The position numbers and the translations under genes are program-made. Of a stretch of DNA of 30,568 nucleotides, positions 8,080-16,812 are shown piece after piece (the stretch's first letter is position 1; every line of letters begins with the position of its first letter). Where the stretch lies: NCBI GenBank assembly GCA_018663485.1, contig JABJQI010000092.1, positions 1-30,568 of the forward strand. Direction: 5' to 3'. The notes under the pieces are model-generated. The model saw nothing but the letters and a program-made list of their open reading frames with translations, searched no databases and had not been told where the DNA came from. Source of the DNA: Opitutia bacterium (lineage in GTDB: Bacteria; Verrucomicrobiota; Verrucomicrobiia; Opitutales; Coraliomargaritaceae).

Positions 8080-8793
8080 ATGAAATTAAACACTTATATT
8101 TGGATGTTGTTAATTACAGTGACTACAGCAGCAGCTAAGCCAGCCTCTTACTCGGTCACTTTCTCGACCTATGCGCTACAAGCACTGAAGACTACAACTC
8201 TCTACTACGCAGATACTCCCAACAGTTTAACTAAACTTGAGTTCAGAAAAAAGAGCCGCTCAGACCATTATCAAGCTACCATTCCAAGTGACGACGGCAC
8301 ACTCCGAATCTACGGTCAAGACGCGACCTCCGCAAAAAAAACGCCGCCCATATTAGTCGAACGAATTCGAATCGAACCCAGCAAAGTTCCTCTTCTGCTA
8401 CTCATTACACCAGATAACGATCGCACAAATGATACAATTAAGGCCTATGCGATCGACGATTCACATCACAACTTCCCTCTAGGTAGTATTTGCTTAATCA
8501 ATATCACAGGGGTTGATGTATTAGTAAAAGTCGGCACAGCACTGAATGCATTACAACAAGGAGGCATTAGCCAAGCATACAATGAGGCAAGTCGGCAGCC
8601 CGTCGACATTTCTGTCGCTGCTAAAGGTAACAATCGCTACCACCTACTCTACAAGAATAATATTCGGATCACTTCCAGTAGTCGCGGATTGCTAATCCTG
8701 ACACCTCCCATTCGAACAGGCTCGGTACGCATCGGCGGGCATCTGTTGCTGGACTCCTTTAACGAGGTTGAGGAGTCAACTCATCAACTATAA
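8080..8793 (+). CDS. Secreted protein of unknown function, partner of the giant pseudopilin-like protein
   Basis: From the ATG at 8080 the protein has 237 residues and a clear signal peptide (MKLNTYIWMLLITVTTAAAKPA), so it should be periplasmic or secreted. A longer in-frame start at 8038 would overlap the preceding gene and put extra residues before the signal, so I reject it. The mature part is beta-rich and polar (for example YSVTFSTYALQALKTTTLYYADTPNSLTKLEF) with no motif I recognise and no cysteine pair or catalytic signature. Its start follows the giant gene's stop by two bases, and its stop overlaps the convergent Nudix gene by 6 bp. Proximity suggests it works with the giant protein. 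Confidence 0.75.
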   Translation: MKLNTYIWMLLITVTTAAAKPASYSVTFSTYALQALKTTTLYYADTPNSLTKLEFRKKSRSDHYQATIPSDDGTLRIYGQDATSAKKTPPILVERIRIEPSKVPLLLLITPDNDRTNDTIKAYAIDDSHHNFPLGSICLINITGVDVLVKVGTALNALQQGGISQAYNEASRQPVDISVAAKGNNRYHLLYKNNIRITSSSRGLLILTPPIRTGSVRIGGHLLLDSFNEVEESTHQL

Positions 8794-9333
8794 TATTCCG
8801 TATTTCTCCCAGAGATAGGTGAACGACCAGGCGAAATCACGAGGACGCTGTTCGATCCATGCATTCAAGTCATCGAGGTCGATCCATTTACCCTCGCTCA
8901 CTTCCTCAGGGTCGAGAACGAACGGGCCTTCTGCTCTGCAACGGTAGACCCAAACGAACTCCTGCCCAGTTTGCTTACAAGGGGATACCTTGAAAATGCG
9001 CTCCAAGCCGCTAGGCTCGGTCAAGCCGATCTCTTCAGCCAGTTCACGAGGTGCAGCGGCATCGTAATCCTCACCACTATCGACGTGGCCGGAACAGGAA
9101 CTGACCCATTTACCCGCCGCCGTATCTTTATTCAGCGAGCGGCGCTGCAGATACAATTGCCCCGCAGCATTAAAGACGAATACATGCACCGCACGGTGCA
9201 TTAGCTGTTGGCGATGAACCACGGAACGCTCTGCCGAGTGAAGGACAATATCCTCGGCATTAACGACATCAAATAATTCGGATTTTTGCACGGTAGTTCT
9301 GTAGGGAGAGCTGGCCATATAACAATCAACCAT
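8788..9333 (-). CDS. Nudix hydrolase, YfcD-like
   Basis: The 181-residue protein contains a complete Nudix box, G-x5-E-x7-RELAEEIGL (residues 82-104, beginning GHVDSGEDYDAA), whose glutamates bind the divalent metal for cleavage of nucleoside diphosphate-linked substrates. The start ELFDVVNAEDIVLHSAERSVVHRQQLMHRAVHVFVF is typical of the YfcD/isopentenyl-diphosphate-isomerase-like subgroup, whose substrate is uncertain. An alternative ATG at 9318 (MASSPYRTTV) would remove five residues and is equally plausible; neither start has a good SD. Its 3' end overlaps the convergent secreted-protein gene by 6 bp. It lies 102 bp downstream of folE2 on the same strand and may be cotranscribed with it; a folate-pathway role (pterin triphosphate removal) is possible but speculative. 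Confidence 0.9.
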   Translation of the reverse strand: MVDCYMASSPYRTTVQKSELFDVVNAEDIVLHSAERSVVHRQQLMHRAVHVFVFNAAGQLYLQRRSLNKDTAAGKWVSSCSGHVDSGEDYDAAAPRELAEEIGLTEPSGLERIFKVSPCKQTGQEFVWVYRCRAEGPFVLDPEEVSEGKWIDLDDLNAWIEQRPRDFAWSFTYLWEKYGIL

Positions 9334-9435
9334 CAGCAGTACAGATAGCGACTAAAGCTCCACCTGTGAAGTATAAAACAGGAAATTCTAGATTAAAGTC
9401 CGGCTGCCAAGCTTTAATCGCATCGGCGCTAGCGA

Positions 9436-10416
9436 CTATCGAATCAAGCCCTTAAAATCTTCAAAATGACCAGTAAAGCCACCTGGCACACCTTTGTTGA
9501 TCACTGCAACCGCATCATGTGAATGCAGCGATTCGAGGTGCGCGCAAGCGACTTGAAAGTCAACAATACGCGGTTCGTTGTCGAGTTGCTCGTAGAGGAG
9601 ACGTGCGGCATCTTCGACAAATTTGGTAAAGGCTCCATTCATCTCAGCAAATGCTTGTTCGTCCTCACGCTTGACCATCACTTGCGTTTCAGTCTTGAGG
9701 GCTTCGAGGCAGATTTGCTGAATCTCTTCGATCGCAACATGCGCCTCCTCAGCTACTTCAACGCTCACCCGAGCAGTGCTACGCTGCGAGTGCGGGATGC
9801 CATATATATTACGACTCTCACGCGCATGCTCGGACAGCTCAGATGAGCACGGGCACGCAGATGAATAAACAAAGTCAAAGTGGATGTACTTACGAAAACG
9901 GTTGAGCTCGTCGATTTTACCTTCGAATGCACATTTGTAATACTGCCAGCCTTCGAGGCCACTACGGAGGCTTGGCTTGAGGATTGGGTATTCGAAATCG
10001 AGCTTCAGCTGCGCACGATGTGCGATAACCTCTGTCTTATACTCACGCAAAATTTCATGCAAAAGATCGGGCGTAAAAATACGCTCTTGAAATGTATAAA
10101 ACACACGCATGATGCGCGACATGTTGATCCCCTTCTGACCAGCCTGCAAAGAAACGGTGCCGGTGATCGAGGTTTCGATTGTCTGCGTGTCAGAGGTGGG
10201 CGTGATGTAACGCAGCGGAAGCCTGAAATTTGAAATACCGACCTTGAGGATGGGCACATTCGCACCGAATATCTGTTGCGCGTCGGCGTTCTGCATATCA
10301 GGTAGGCCGGAGCGATATTCATCGGTAAGGACGAAATTCTGGTCATAAGATTTCACTGGCTTCGCCGCGGCGGCAGTCAGTTGGTCCTGCACTGGAATGC
10401 TTTTTTTATTTTTCAT
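9436..10416 (-). CDS. folE2: GTP cyclohydrolase type IB (FolE2)
   Basis: From the ATG at 10416 the protein has 326 residues, close to normal for FolE2. It should convert GTP to 7,8-dihydroneopterin triphosphate, the first step of folate and pterin synthesis. Recognisable family segments are VGISNFRLPLRYI near the start, QAGQKGINMSRIMR in the middle, YSSACPCSSELSEHARE with the conserved cysteines, and the HSHDAVAVINKG end. A longer form from 10458 adds 14 residues that do not look family-like. No canonical FolE is in the window. The gene is divergent from the metallo-hydrolase gene and upstream of the Nudix gene. Confidence 0.93.
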   Translation of the reverse strand: MKNKKSIPVQDQLTAAAAKPVKSYDQNFVLTDEYRSGLPDMQNADAQQIFGANVPILKVGISNFRLPLRYITPTSDTQTIETSITGTVSLQAGQKGINMSRIMRVFYTFQERIFTPDLLHEILREYKTEVIAHRAQLKLDFEYPILKPSLRSGLEGWQYYKCAFEGKIDELNRFRKYIHFDFVYSSACPCSSELSEHARESRNIYGIPHSQRSTARVSVEVAEEAHVAIEEIQQICLEALKTETQVMVKREDEQAFAEMNGAFTKFVEDAARLLYEQLDNEPRIVDFQVACAHLESLHSHDAVAVINKGVPGGFTGHFEDFKGLIR

Positions 10417-10544
10417 GCTTCGATGGATCGCCCACAGACTTGTGACCGACACTCTCATAACAAGCTGTCAGAGAATGACTAGGGCCGCAAGCCTACGTCT
10501 ATCATTGTAAGAGCGATGTAGGTAAAGCGGTATTGTCCGATTTG

Positions 10545-10576
10545 GCAAGTTCGGAAAAAGACTTTGCCGAACTTGC
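10545..10576. promoter_or_regulatory. 10-bp perfect inverted repeat upstream of the metallo-hydrolase gene
   Basis: GCAAGTTCGG (10545-10554) and CCGAACTTGC (10567-10576) are exact reverse complements separated by 12 nt. The right arm ends 24 nt before the ATG at 10601, in the divergent folE2/metallo-hydrolase spacer. It could be an operator for a dimeric regulator or a 5'-UTR hairpin; no T-run follows it. Confidence 0.55.
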
Positions 10577-10600
10577 TAAGCGTGCTAAGTCTCTGCGCAC

Positions 10601-11407
10601 ATGTTGTCCGATTTTAAGATTTTAGGTTCCAGCAGTAATGGCAATTGTGCTCTACTGCGCACCGGCAATAGCAAAATTCTGGTTGATGCCGGATTTTCCG
10701 GCAAGCGCATCGGACTAATGCTCGAAACCGTCGGTGAATCGATCGATACCATCGACGCGGTGTTCCTAACTCACGAGCACTCCGACCACGCTCAAGGTAT
10801 TCGCGGCCTCGCCAAACGAGCCGACTTACCTGTCTTTGCCAATCGAGATACCGCCGACGCGGTGCAGGGCAAACTTGTCAAAAAAGTCAACTGGCAGGTC
10901 TTTCAGACAGGTACTGGCTTTAAATTTCGGGACATTGAGGTGCGCTCGTTCTCAGTCCCGCATGATGCCTACGATCCTGTCGGCTTCACCTTCCACTGGG
11001 GCGAAGTGGATGATCTAATTTCGCCACGCCAAAGCCTCGCATGGGTTACCGACTTAGGGTATGTGCCCGAGCACATTAAAGAGCACATTAAATTAGTACA
11101 GACCCTAGTCCTCGAGGCCAATTACGACGAAAAGTTACTAGAAAGTGACAACCGGCGCCCCTGGTCACTCAAGCAACGCATACGAGGTCGCCACGGCCAC
11201 CTCTCCAACGACGCTTGCTACCAGGCCCTCAGTGCATTAAACGGCAGCTCAGAAGTGCGCGAAGTCTATCTCGCCCATCTCAGCAAGGACTGCAACACAG
11301 TCGAACTGGTACAAAATAAGTTTGCAGACCTCTCCGGCAACGCTAGCACCTTTACCATCAAGGTGGTCGACCCTAAATTTGACGCTGCCCCCATCACCAA
11401 ATCCTAA
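10601..11407 (+). CDS. MBL-fold metallo-hydrolase, YycJ-like
   Basis: This 268-residue protein starts MLSDFKILGSSSNGNCALL, a signature of YycJ-type beta-lactamase-fold hydrolases, and has the dinuclear zinc motif THEHSDHAQGI (H58-x-H60-x-D62-H63). Further metal ligands are probably in VPHDAYDPVGF (about 140) and EANYD. GHLSNDACYQAL and VYLAHLSKDCN near the C-terminus are also typical. Related proteins are 5'-exonuclease-like enzymes acting on nucleic acids; substrate assignment here is by family only. The pyruvate kinase gene starts 25 bp after the stop, so they may share a transcript. Confidence 0.9.
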   Translation: MLSDFKILGSSSNGNCALLRTGNSKILVDAGFSGKRIGLMLETVGESIDTIDAVFLTHEHSDHAQGIRGLAKRADLPVFANRDTADAVQGKLVKKVNWQVFQTGTGFKFRDIEVRSFSVPHDAYDPVGFTFHWGEVDDLISPRQSLAWVTDLGYVPEHIKEHIKLVQTLVLEANYDEKLLESDNRRPWSLKQRIRGRHGHLSNDACYQALSALNGSSEVREVYLAHLSKDCNTVELVQNKFADLSGNASTFTIKVVDPKFDAAPITKS

Positions 11408-11432
11408 TGAAATTAATAAGTTACCAGATCAC

Positions 11433-12860
11433 ATGAAAAACCCTTATCGCAAAACGAAAATCATTTTCACAGTAGGCCCAGCCACACAAGATGAGGAGAC
11501 CCTAGAACGACTCATCCACGCTGGTGTCGATATCTGCCGCATCAACATGGCGCATGCCGACCATGCTTGGTCGCGCGAAATCATCCGTCGCGTACGCAAG
11601 GTCTGCGATCGTGTGGGGCGTCAAATCGCAATCATGATGGACGTCAAAGGACCAGAAATCCGCACTGGTGATGTGCCTGAGACTTTCGAATTGGAAAAAG
11701 GCGAAACGATCGATTTCACCTTTGGCGAAGGCATAGGCAGCCTAGGCGAAGACGGCATCCGCCGTGTTGACGTCAACTACCCGGGCTTCGCTCAGGACAT
11801 CAAAGTCGGCGAAACCGTGCTCGTCGACAGCGGCCTGATGCGGCTCCTCGTTGTTAATATCGAAGATCAACGCGTACGTTGCGAAGTCATTATACCTGGC
11901 CCACTCGGCAACCGTAGGCACATTAATTTACCCGGCGTCCGCGTCAACCTCCCAGCCTTGACTCAAAAGGATCAAGGCGATGTCGATGTGGGTATCGAAG
12001 AAGGTATCGAATTTTTCGCGTTGTCATTCGTACGCGAACCAGGCGACCTCGACATCTTCCATCGCTACCTATCGAGCAAGGGCTCGCCAGCTCAAGTTAT
12101 TGCGAAAATCGAAGATCAACAGGCGATCCGAAATCTCGAGGGTATTATCAAAGCTTCAGATGGCTTAATGATTGCCCGCGGCGATCTTGGCATCGAATGC
12201 CCGTTCGAAGATTTGCCTTTGATTCAGTCACGCGCAATCGACGCCTGCATTCAAAATACAACACCTGTGATTGTCGCGACCCACATGCTCGAATCGATGA
12301 TCGACTCACCAATCCCGACGCGTGCTGAAGTCACTGACATTGCTAATGCAATTCGCGAAGAAGCCGATTGCGTCATGCTTTCTGGCGAGACCACCGTCGG
12401 CAAATATCCAGTGGAATGCGTTGAGACGATCAATCGTATTGCCAAGCGTATGGAAAGTGAAGACGGCCCTGTGCTACGCGAAGACTTAGTGCTCAAGCAG
12501 CCGAAATCAAAAATGCTGCGTTCCGCGGCCTATCTCGCCTCGGAGCTCGAGGACGCCGGCGTCGTGGTATTCACGCGGCGCGGCCTGCTGGCGCAAAAGC
12601 TCTCCTCACTTCGACCGAACGTGCCCGTTTATGCATTTACCGATAACCACGATGTTTTCGGTCAGCTGCTGATCATGCGCGGAATTGAGCCATTTTTCAT
12701 GGAATTCGACAACAACGACCCAGAACGTACCATTCAAAATGCCTTTAAAGCTTTGGAAGCGCGCAATTGGGCGAAAAAAGGCGCCCCAATGGTTGTCATT
12801 ACCAATGTGATCGCGGGCAAAAAGATCGTCGACACGATTCAGCTACGTAAGGTTGAATAG
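11433..12860 (+). CDS. pyk: Pyruvate kinase
   Basis: Starting at the ATG at 11433 (an earlier in-frame start lies inside the previous gene) the enzyme has 475 residues, a normal length. It converts phosphoenolpyruvate and ADP to pyruvate and ATP. Visible signatures are KIIFTVGPAT at the N-terminus, MDVKGPEIRTG (69-79), the active-site block IAKIEDQQAIRNLEGI with catalytic K225 and metal ligand E227, ARGDLG with D251, and ATHMLESMIDSPIPTRAEVTD. Two positions that normally supply potassium ligands look altered: the NFSH-type motif reads N38-M-A40-H (Ser to Ala), and the Asp-Thr before KGPEIRTG reads D70-V71 (Thr to Val). E75 of KGPEIR, typical of potassium-dependent enzymes, is retained. The end overlaps only an upstream alternative start of the next gene. 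Confidence 0.97.
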   Translation: MKNPYRKTKIIFTVGPATQDEETLERLIHAGVDICRINMAHADHAWSREIIRRVRKVCDRVGRQIAIMMDVKGPEIRTGDVPETFELEKGETIDFTFGEGIGSLGEDGIRRVDVNYPGFAQDIKVGETVLVDSGLMRLLVVNIEDQRVRCEVIIPGPLGNRRHINLPGVRVNLPALTQKDQGDVDVGIEEGIEFFALSFVREPGDLDIFHRYLSSKGSPAQVIAKIEDQQAIRNLEGIIKASDGLMIARGDLGIECPFEDLPLIQSRAIDACIQNTTPVIVATHMLESMIDSPIPTRAEVTDIANAIREEADCVMLSGETTVGKYPVECVETINRIAKRMESEDGPVLREDLVLKQPKSKMLRSAAYLASELEDAGVVVFTRRGLLAQKLSSLRPNVPVYAFTDNHDVFGQLLIMRGIEPFFMEFDNNDPERTIQNAFKALEARNWAKKGAPMVVITNVIAGKKIVDTIQLRKVE

Positions 12861-12882
12861 AGGGGTAATCATCCCCACAATT

Positions 12883-13365
12883 ATGATGGATAAAATAAGC
12901 AGCTTGCTCTTACCACTGGCATTAGTCTTCGCTGCGATTGCAGTCTTCGAAACTGGCGCACGCTATGGGGCTAGCAACATGCGGGCCCACGCGATTGCCA
13001 GCGAACTACAACTACCTCTGAGCATCTACATCTCTGGGCAGTCTAACATGGATGCCAGAGCGACAGCCCAATGGACGTCAATCATCGACCACAGCATTGC
13101 CACAGGCGCGATTCACCGCCAACTTTGGTATCTCAACGAAGAAGCCAAGAGCCAACTCGACAAAGCGCTCACCATCGCACTGTCCGTGCGTGGCGATGCG
13201 ACTGCCAATCGCTATGAGTTGATTGCAAAGAGCGGAGAGGAGCCAAGCGGCCTAAGCGAGGCGAAACTCAAAGAAATTCAGAGTGCCATTGACAGCGCAA
13301 AAGTCGAACTGATCGACAATGCCCCTAAAAAAGACGAGGCGGACCAGCTCAAAGACTCCGTATAA
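12883..13365 (+). CDS. Small membrane-anchored protein of unknown function
   Basis: From the ATG at 12883 (or 12886) this is a 160-residue protein with one N-terminal hydrophobic segment (ISSLLLPLALVFAAIAVFETG) followed by a polar, helix-rich domain exposed outside or in the periplasm. A TTG start at 12853 would overlap pyk and add ten residues. The C-terminus (about 110-160) is highly charged (EAKLKEIQSAIDSAKVELIDNAPKKDEADQLKDSV) and may form a coiled coil. I recognise no domain. It follows pyk closely and is probably transcribed with it. Confidence 0.7.
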   Translation: MMDKISSLLLPLALVFAAIAVFETGARYGASNMRAHAIASELQLPLSIYISGQSNMDARATAQWTSIIDHSIATGAIHRQLWYLNEEAKSQLDKALTIALSVRGDATANRYELIAKSGEEPSGLSEAKLKEIQSAIDSAKVELIDNAPKKDEADQLKDSV

Positions 13366-13704
13366 AAAGACCAATCTGAACAGATGTTTAGGCAGTGACG
13401 ACCTTCGCATACGTGCGCATTGGCGCTGTGCCTATGTTGGTTGAGAACCTGCTCCGTCAAAGCCCGCACTTCGATTACCGTCATAAAATATGACTACGAT
13501 GGCATGGAAAACGTGATTTGTGAATCTCCCTAGATCGCGATCATAATCTTTAAGACGCTCGCCAGTCGCTTGGAACACACCACTCAGCAGTCGGCCGACG
13601 TGACACGCGTTTCCACCGTGCGGTCGGTAGGGAACAACAGGTCTTAATCGTCGGGTTCAGCCATTCAGCTGTAAGGTCTTAGACTAATATGCGATTACTA
13701 GCGC
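13366..13704. other. Intergenic region before the peroxiredoxin gene
   Basis: This 339-bp spacer has no credible ORF. A short hairpin ATCTG-AA-CAGAT sits at 13374-13385 just after the preceding stop. About 13388-13435 resembles, imperfectly, the GACGACCTCCG...GCATTG...TATG part of the repeat array at the window start. The promoter of the peroxiredoxin should lie at the right end (TAATAT at 13685-13690 is a possible -10), without a good -35. Confidence 0.5.
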
Positions 13705-14199
13705 ATGAAACTTACTCTTATTACGCTTATGATTTTTTCTCTATTCTCCAACATGCTCTCCGCTGGACTAACAGTCGGCAGTGATGCACCACAAATTTCC
13801 GCCATCGACCACACCGGCAACACGATCGATCTGGGAGCTGCATTCAACACAGGCACTAGCGTAGTCTTCTTTTACCCCAAGGCGATGACGCCCGGTTGTA
13901 CCAAGCAAGCCTGCAGTCTCCGCGATTCCTGGGAAGTGCTGCAACAACGCGGCGTCACCATATTTGGTATCTCCGCAGACACCGCCAAGACACAAGCGGC
14001 GTTTCGCAACAAATACCAGCTTCCGTTTACGCTAATTGCCGATACCGACAAAGCGGTGAGTACCGCATTTGATAAGAGCCGTTGGAGTCGCCAAGCCTAT
14101 ATCTTTAAGGACGGCAAACTAGTATGGCTCGATTTGAAAGCTGCGACCGCGAATCAGGCTGACGATGTGCTCGCAGCCCTCGATGAGCTCGACAAGTAA
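13705..14199 (+). CDS. Exported Bcp-type peroxiredoxin
   Basis: The 164-residue protein carries a signal peptide (MKLTLITLMIFSLFSNMLSA) and an AhpC/TSA-type thioredoxin fold. The peroxidatic cysteine is C65 in KAMTPGCTKQAC, with the likely resolving C70 five positions later, the arrangement of atypical 2-Cys BCP/PrxQ enzymes that reduce hydroperoxides. GISADTAKTQAAFRNKYQLPFTLIADTDKAVSTAF is typical for the family. Export is less usual for this subgroup and places it in the periplasm. It is monocistronic, convergent with opcA, and separated from it by 26 bp. Confidence 0.92.
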   Translation: MKLTLITLMIFSLFSNMLSAGLTVGSDAPQISAIDHTGNTIDLGAAFNTGTSVVFFYPKAMTPGCTKQACSLRDSWEVLQQRGVTIFGISADTAKTQAAFRNKYQLPFTLIADTDKAVSTAFDKSRWSRQAYIFKDGKLVWLDLKAATANQADDVLAALDELDK

Positions 14200-14225
14200 G
14201 TCGCACTGAAGCGCGAATCGTCCAA

Positions 14226-15209
14226 TCAAAAGAAGAAGGCTTCTGCCAGTGCTTGTTCGGTCGCCATGGGCTTCACTCGAGTGTGAATCTCCGCCTCACC
14301 TTTCCCTAGGGAGGCGTGGATTTCCCCACGTGCGCCGTCCTTAAACTTGCGGCATTTCAAATATCGCTCGTCATTGTAGACAAATTCGAGCTCCAACGCA
14401 CACAGGTCCGACGGCTCTAATTCGACTAGTGAGAACTCTGTGCCAGCGGTTACTCGCGACTTGCTCACTTCACAATCAGAGAAACACGACTGCACCCATT
14501 CCAGCAGGCCGCGCCCTTCTCCTGGCATCGATGCGCAGTGTCGCACACGAACCGCCTGCAGGCCATCGCACAGGCTCTCGATCGAATAGCCACTCATAAA
14601 CTGGCCGATCGCCTGCCGAGCTGGCAGTAACCGCGCCTTGGCCAAATCGCCCACACGGCTCGGGTCTGGCCAATTCAAGTTCGATAAATCCTCCAATTCA
14701 ACTGAACTATCGTAAACACAACGACGCACGCCCAGTAATAAGTTATCAAAATAAGTCTCGATTCGCTTCGCTGGGACGCCACTGAACCAGTGATACGTCG
14801 GTAAATCGCCCTCCAGCCAGATCGACACTTGATTGGCCAAATAGCCAAAATCCTCCGACTTATAACGCAGCATCAAGGCTTCACAGCAGCACATCTCACG
14901 GTGCGAATCACCAATATAACATTGGCTGAAGAGCTTACTCTCCATCCCACCCTCTAGATCCGCACGCGTCGGGCATAGCACAATAATTCGGCTCGGGTAG
15001 CGCTGCGCGAAGCGGATCAGCGCATCAAAGCGCTCTCGCGCCTCTTCTGCAGTCACTTCTAGGCCGAAGTGCAGCACTACATTCATCTGCGAGGCGCGCG
15101 ACTCCAGATGGTCAGTGGAAGGCTCAGAGTCCCACATCGAAGCGAGCCGACTGGTTACCTCGCGAACAGGAAGTTCGACACCTGGAAGGGCATTAATTAA
15201 ATCGGCCAT
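14226..15209 (-). CDS. opcA: OpcA-like glucose-6-phosphate dehydrogenase assembly/regulatory protein
   Basis: From the ATG at 15209 the protein has 327 residues and starts MADLINALPGVELPVREVTSRLASMW. A longer frame to 15275 overlaps zwf and is less likely. It matches OpcA in overall layout: an N-terminal domain with NVVLHFG and RYPSRIIVLCPT, a CYIGDSHREMCCCEALML segment, the middle motif VSIWLEGDLPTYHWFSGVP, then DLSNLNWPD and a C-terminal domain. OpcA aids assembly or redox control of G6PDH in cyanobacteria and actinobacteria, so direct adjacency to zwf (44 bp) supports the same job here. The run of cysteines CCC (about residues 107-109 from this start) is notable. Confidence in the family is high from context plus motifs. 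Confidence 0.88.
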   Translation of the reverse strand: MADLINALPGVELPVREVTSRLASMWDSEPSTDHLESRASQMNVVLHFGLEVTAEEARERFDALIRFAQRYPSRIIVLCPTRADLEGGMESKLFSQCYIGDSHREMCCCEALMLRYKSEDFGYLANQVSIWLEGDLPTYHWFSGVPAKRIETYFDNLLLGVRRCVYDSSVELEDLSNLNWPDPSRVGDLAKARLLPARQAIGQFMSGYSIESLCDGLQAVRVRHCASMPGEGRGLLEWVQSCFSDCEVSKSRVTAGTEFSLVELEPSDLCALELEFVYNDERYLKCRKFKDGARGEIHASLGKGEAEIHTRVKPMATEQALAEAFFF

Positions 15210-15253
15210 AATAAAATGTTTTGAACACTGAAAGTCAGTTCTGGTGCGAATGA

Positions 15254-16810
15254 CTACGAACCCGAGCGGCGCCATTGATGGCCTTTTTCTTGAAGCAAGC
15301 GCTCACTCTCGACGGGGCCCCATGAACCTGACGCATACTCTGCGAGCCCACTTTGACCGCACTTTTCCCAGTGCTCTAAAATAGGCGTCACCAAATTCCA
15401 AGAAGCCTCCGTCTCATCGCCACGAATGAAAAGTGTGCTATCGCCGATCAGTGCATCGAGAATCAACCGCTCATAAGCTTCAGGAGTATTGGAGCCAAAA
15501 GTGGTCGCATAACGGAAGTGCATCTTGACTGGCTGCGTACGTGTTTCCAAGCCAGGAACCTTTGAATTCATGATCAAGGTCACACCTTCGTCTGGTTGGA
15601 TACGAATCACCATTGTATTTTGCGCCACGTCGAATTTTTTACCCTCCGAAAAGAGAATGCCCGGAGGACGTTTGAACTGAATCGCAATCTCGCTGGCACG
15701 TCGCGCCATCCGTTTACCCGAACGAATGTAGAACGGCACACCCTGCCAGCGCCAATTGTTAATCGACAAGCGCAAGGCCGCGTAAGTCTCGGTGGATGAA
15801 TCCGCCGGAATACCCGGTGCATCCATGTAGCTCTCGACTGGTTCACCATTGACCAAGCCTTCCGTGTAGCGGCCGCGAACGACATCCCCGCCATCTTCCT
15901 TCAGCTCCAACGGTTGAATCGCCTTCAACACTTTAACCTTTTCATCACGAATCGACTCTGGATCGAGTGAGACGGGTGGCTCCATCGCGGTCAGCGCGAC
16001 GAGTTGCATCGTATGGTTCTGAATCATGTCGCGTAGCGCGCCACTAGTATCGTAATAACCGCCACGCGTGCCGACACCTAGATTCTCTGCAACTGTGATC
16101 TGCACGCAATCGACGTGCCCACGGTTCCACATCGGTTCAAAAATCGAATTTGCAAAACGCTGCACTAACAAATCCTGTACCGTCTCCTTGCCAAGATAGT
16201 GGTCAATTCGATAGATCTGGGGCTCTTCAAACACACTATTGAGCGTCGAGTTTAAAGCCCGTGCCGATACAAGGTCGCGGCCGAATGGTTTCTCAATGAT
16301 CACCTTCGAGGCCAACTTCGTGCCGACATGCGCCTGCGCCATGCCACTACTGCCGAGGTTCTCAACAATCGGCTGAAACACGCTCGGTGGCGTCGAAATA
16401 TAGAACAGTCGTTGCACATCTCGGCCAAGCTCAGCCTCGATCTTATCGATCTTTTTCGCAAGCGAAGCAAAGGCTGCGCCATCATCGTATCCACCGGCAT
16501 GATACGTCATATTCTGGCGCACACGCTCCCAGATCTCTTGATTAAGAGGTCGACGCGAATGCTCACCAATGGCCTCATCCATAATCTCACGGAACTGTTC
16601 ATCCTCCATCGGCTTACGTCCGAAACCAATCAAGTGAAACTCGCCAGGCAGCAAATTATCCACCCCGAGATTGAAAATAGCAGGCACCAATTTACGCGCA
16701 GTCAAGTCCCCAGAGGCACCAAAAATAACCACTACTGTGGGTGGTGCGCCTCGATGCTTACTCAAGCCTTTTAGAAAAGGGTGTCTGGATTCGTTTGTTT
16801 CGTTCGTCAT
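15254..16810 (-). CDS. zwf: Glucose-6-phosphate 1-dehydrogenase
   Basis: This 518-residue enzyme oxidises glucose 6-phosphate to 6-phosphogluconolactone with NADP+ and is the entry to the oxidative pentose phosphate pathway. The Rossmann nucleotide motif is IFGASGDLTARK (29-40), the EKPFG block is at 173-177, and the active-site substrate motif RIDHYLGKE is at 201-209. The family's NRGHVDCVQITVAE and GYYDTSGALRDMIQNH blocks follow. The ATG start is 2 bp from the stop of the upstream yraN gene, and opcA follows 44 bp after its stop, so yraN-zwf-opcA form one operon. Later pathway genes (pgl, gnd) are not in the window. Confidence 0.98.
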   Translation of the reverse strand: MTNETNESRHPFLKGLSKHRGAPPTVVVIFGASGDLTARKLVPAIFNLGVDNLLPGEFHLIGFGRKPMEDEQFREIMDEAIGEHSRRPLNQEIWERVRQNMTYHAGGYDDGAAFASLAKKIDKIEAELGRDVQRLFYISTPPSVFQPIVENLGSSGMAQAHVGTKLASKVIIEKPFGRDLVSARALNSTLNSVFEEPQIYRIDHYLGKETVQDLLVQRFANSIFEPMWNRGHVDCVQITVAENLGVGTRGGYYDTSGALRDMIQNHTMQLVALTAMEPPVSLDPESIRDEKVKVLKAIQPLELKEDGGDVVRGRYTEGLVNGEPVESYMDAPGIPADSSTETYAALRLSINNWRWQGVPFYIRSGKRMARRASEIAIQFKRPPGILFSEGKKFDVAQNTMVIRIQPDEGVTLIMNSKVPGLETRTQPVKMHFRYATTFGSNTPEAYERLILDALIGDSTLFIRGDETEASWNLVTPILEHWEKCGQSGLAEYASGSWGPVESERLLQEKGHQWRRSGS

Positions 16811-16812
16811 GA

